From Caryophanales bacterium UBA4869 (lineage in GTDB: Bacteria > Bacillota_I > Bacilli_A > RFN20 > CAG-288), in NCBI GenBank assembly GCA_002399505.1, contig DHDT01000052.1:34184-41505 (forward strand): 7,322 nt of DNA, read 5' to 3'. Below the pieces are notes generated by a model. That model was not told the DNA's origin. It did not search any database and was given only the letters and a program-made list of their open reading frames with translations. The position numbers and the translations under genes were made by a program. Positions 6,584-7,322 of the stretch are shown here, piece after piece (within the stretch, counting starts at the first letter, position 1; the number at the start of each line of letters is the position of its first letter).

Positions 6584-7321
6584 TTACAGTTCAGGCTTGA
6601 TATCGCCCTTAGCTTTCTTGCTGTCGACATAATCGACAAAAGCAAATGATTTATCGACGGCATTCTTATAAGAATCGAAGCAGCCCAGATGAGGAATCTG
6701 TTTGATAGGGAGGGACATGATGTCATCGCTCAGAGTCATACTGATCTTGGCACCATAGGAGTTGACGGAGATGAACATGCTCTGAAGAGCGATATCAGGA
6801 ACGATCTCATTGAGAATCTTGACAGCCTCATCATCGAAGAAGACCTTTGAAGACTCGATGTCAGTAGCATAGACGACGATGTTTCCTCTGAGTCCCGGGA
6901 CGTGGATAGAAGTGTAGTTCTTGAGATAGTCAGGTAAGACGGTGTTGTTCATATCACCTAGATAGGAGACGATGAAGGCTTCCTTGCTGCTGACCTTGGT
7001 ATCGACTGAGAAGAATTTTCCGAAGATGCCGGTAGTGGTAGTTCGTTCATCATTGGCAGCCTTCTTGGCATTCTCAATATCTTTTTCTCTCTTCTCGCCT
7101 TTCTTCTTACTGCTGACTTCATTGGAGAGATTGAGATCGAGCATAGTCATATCAGTGGAAGACAGTTCCTGAGTGAAAGTGACAGTGTCAATCGGATTTG
7201 GAACAAAGGCAGTTCCATCAAAGCAAGTAAGATGTTCAGGCTTTTCATTGGCACTCTTCAGTGTTCTGGCCGGAACGATGACTGCGACTTCGGCGAGAGA
7301 GAAGTCTAATCCGTTTCTCTT
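6584..7321 (-). CDS. Unrecognised protein, C-terminal part (cut by right window edge)
   Basis: I do not recognise this protein. The reading frame has no stop between 6584 and the right edge, giving 245 visible residues. ATG at 7150 is probably internal: the 57 residues before it read as ordinary protein (for example DFSLAEVAVIVPART), and no ribosome site precedes it. There is no membrane segment or signal peptide in the visible part. An apparently structured N-terminal piece (1-69) is followed by a highly charged, probably flexible linker at about 70-97 (KKKGEKREKDIENAKK) and then a second likely globular region (about 98-245) with hydrophobic strands such as EAFIVSYLG, GNIVVYATD and SMFISVNSYG. 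It is probably cytoplasmic. It ends 8 bp before tsaE, so it is likely co-transcribed with the t6A genes, but nothing in it suggests a tRNA role. Confidence 0.8.
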   Translation of the reverse strand, partial: KRNGLDFSLAEVAVIVPARTLKSANEKPEHLTCFDGTAFVPNPIDTVTFTQELSSTDMTMLDLNLSNEVSSKKKGEKREKDIENAKKAANDERTTTTGIFGKFFSVDTKVSSKEAFIVSYLGDMNNTVLPDYLKNYTSIHVPGLRGNIVVYATDIESSKVFFDDEAVKILNEIVPDIALQSMFISVNSYGAKISMTLSDDIMSLPIKQIPHLGCFDSYKNAVDKSFAFVDYVDSKKAKGDIKPEL

Positions 7322-7322
7322 G

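Noticed and set aside
6584..7150. A complete 188-residue gene starting at 7150
   Set aside because: No ribosome site precedes this ATG, and the same frame continues upstream to the window edge with normal protein composition.
1..7322. Mobile elements, CRISPR arrays, tRNA or rRNA genes
   Set aside because: I saw no transposase, repeated spacer pattern, terminal inverted repeats or tRNA-like cloverleaf; the window is almost fully occupied by protein-coding genes.

Overview
The window is a dense block of bacterial genes, all on the minus strand, so transcription runs from position 7322 towards position 1. Intergenic gaps are at most 27 bp and several neighbouring genes overlap. I see no convincing internal promoter and no gene on the plus strand. 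The gene content and order (tsaE-tsaB-rimI-tsaD, then asnS), a moderate-to-low GC content by eye, and purine-rich AAGG-type ribosome sites suggest a Firmicutes/Bacilli relative, possibly a gut Erysipelotrichia-like or uncultured Bacilli lineage; the lineage is inference. TGA acts as a stop in tsaB, rimI and tsaD, which fits the standard bacterial code rather than a Mycoplasma-type code.

In transcription order: (1) the 3' part of an unrecognised protein gene (6584-7321) that stays open to the right edge; (2) the t6A tRNA-modification cluster tsaE, tsaB, rimI, tsaD (4067-6575); (3) asnS, asparaginyl-tRNA synthetase (2654-4039); (4) an unrecognised protein with one membrane anchor and a large, probably extracytoplasmic domain (1357-2646); (5) galE, UDP-glucose 4-epimerase with an unusual C-terminal tail (208-1341); (6) the 5' part of an IphP-like tyrosine phosphatase gene (1-272) that starts inside the end of galE and runs off the left edge.

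TsaB, TsaD and TsaE cooperate to transfer threonylcarbamoyl to A37 of tRNAs that read ANN codons. AsnS charges one of those tRNAs, tRNA-Asn, so the middle of the window has a translation-fidelity theme. The galE and phosphatase genes at the downstream end look functionally separate.

The least expected features are at the edges: the out-of-frame overlap between galE and the phosphatase gene, a strong hairpin with a T-tract lying inside the phosphatase coding sequence, and two large proteins of no recognisable family. I did not find a clearly new multi-gene system.
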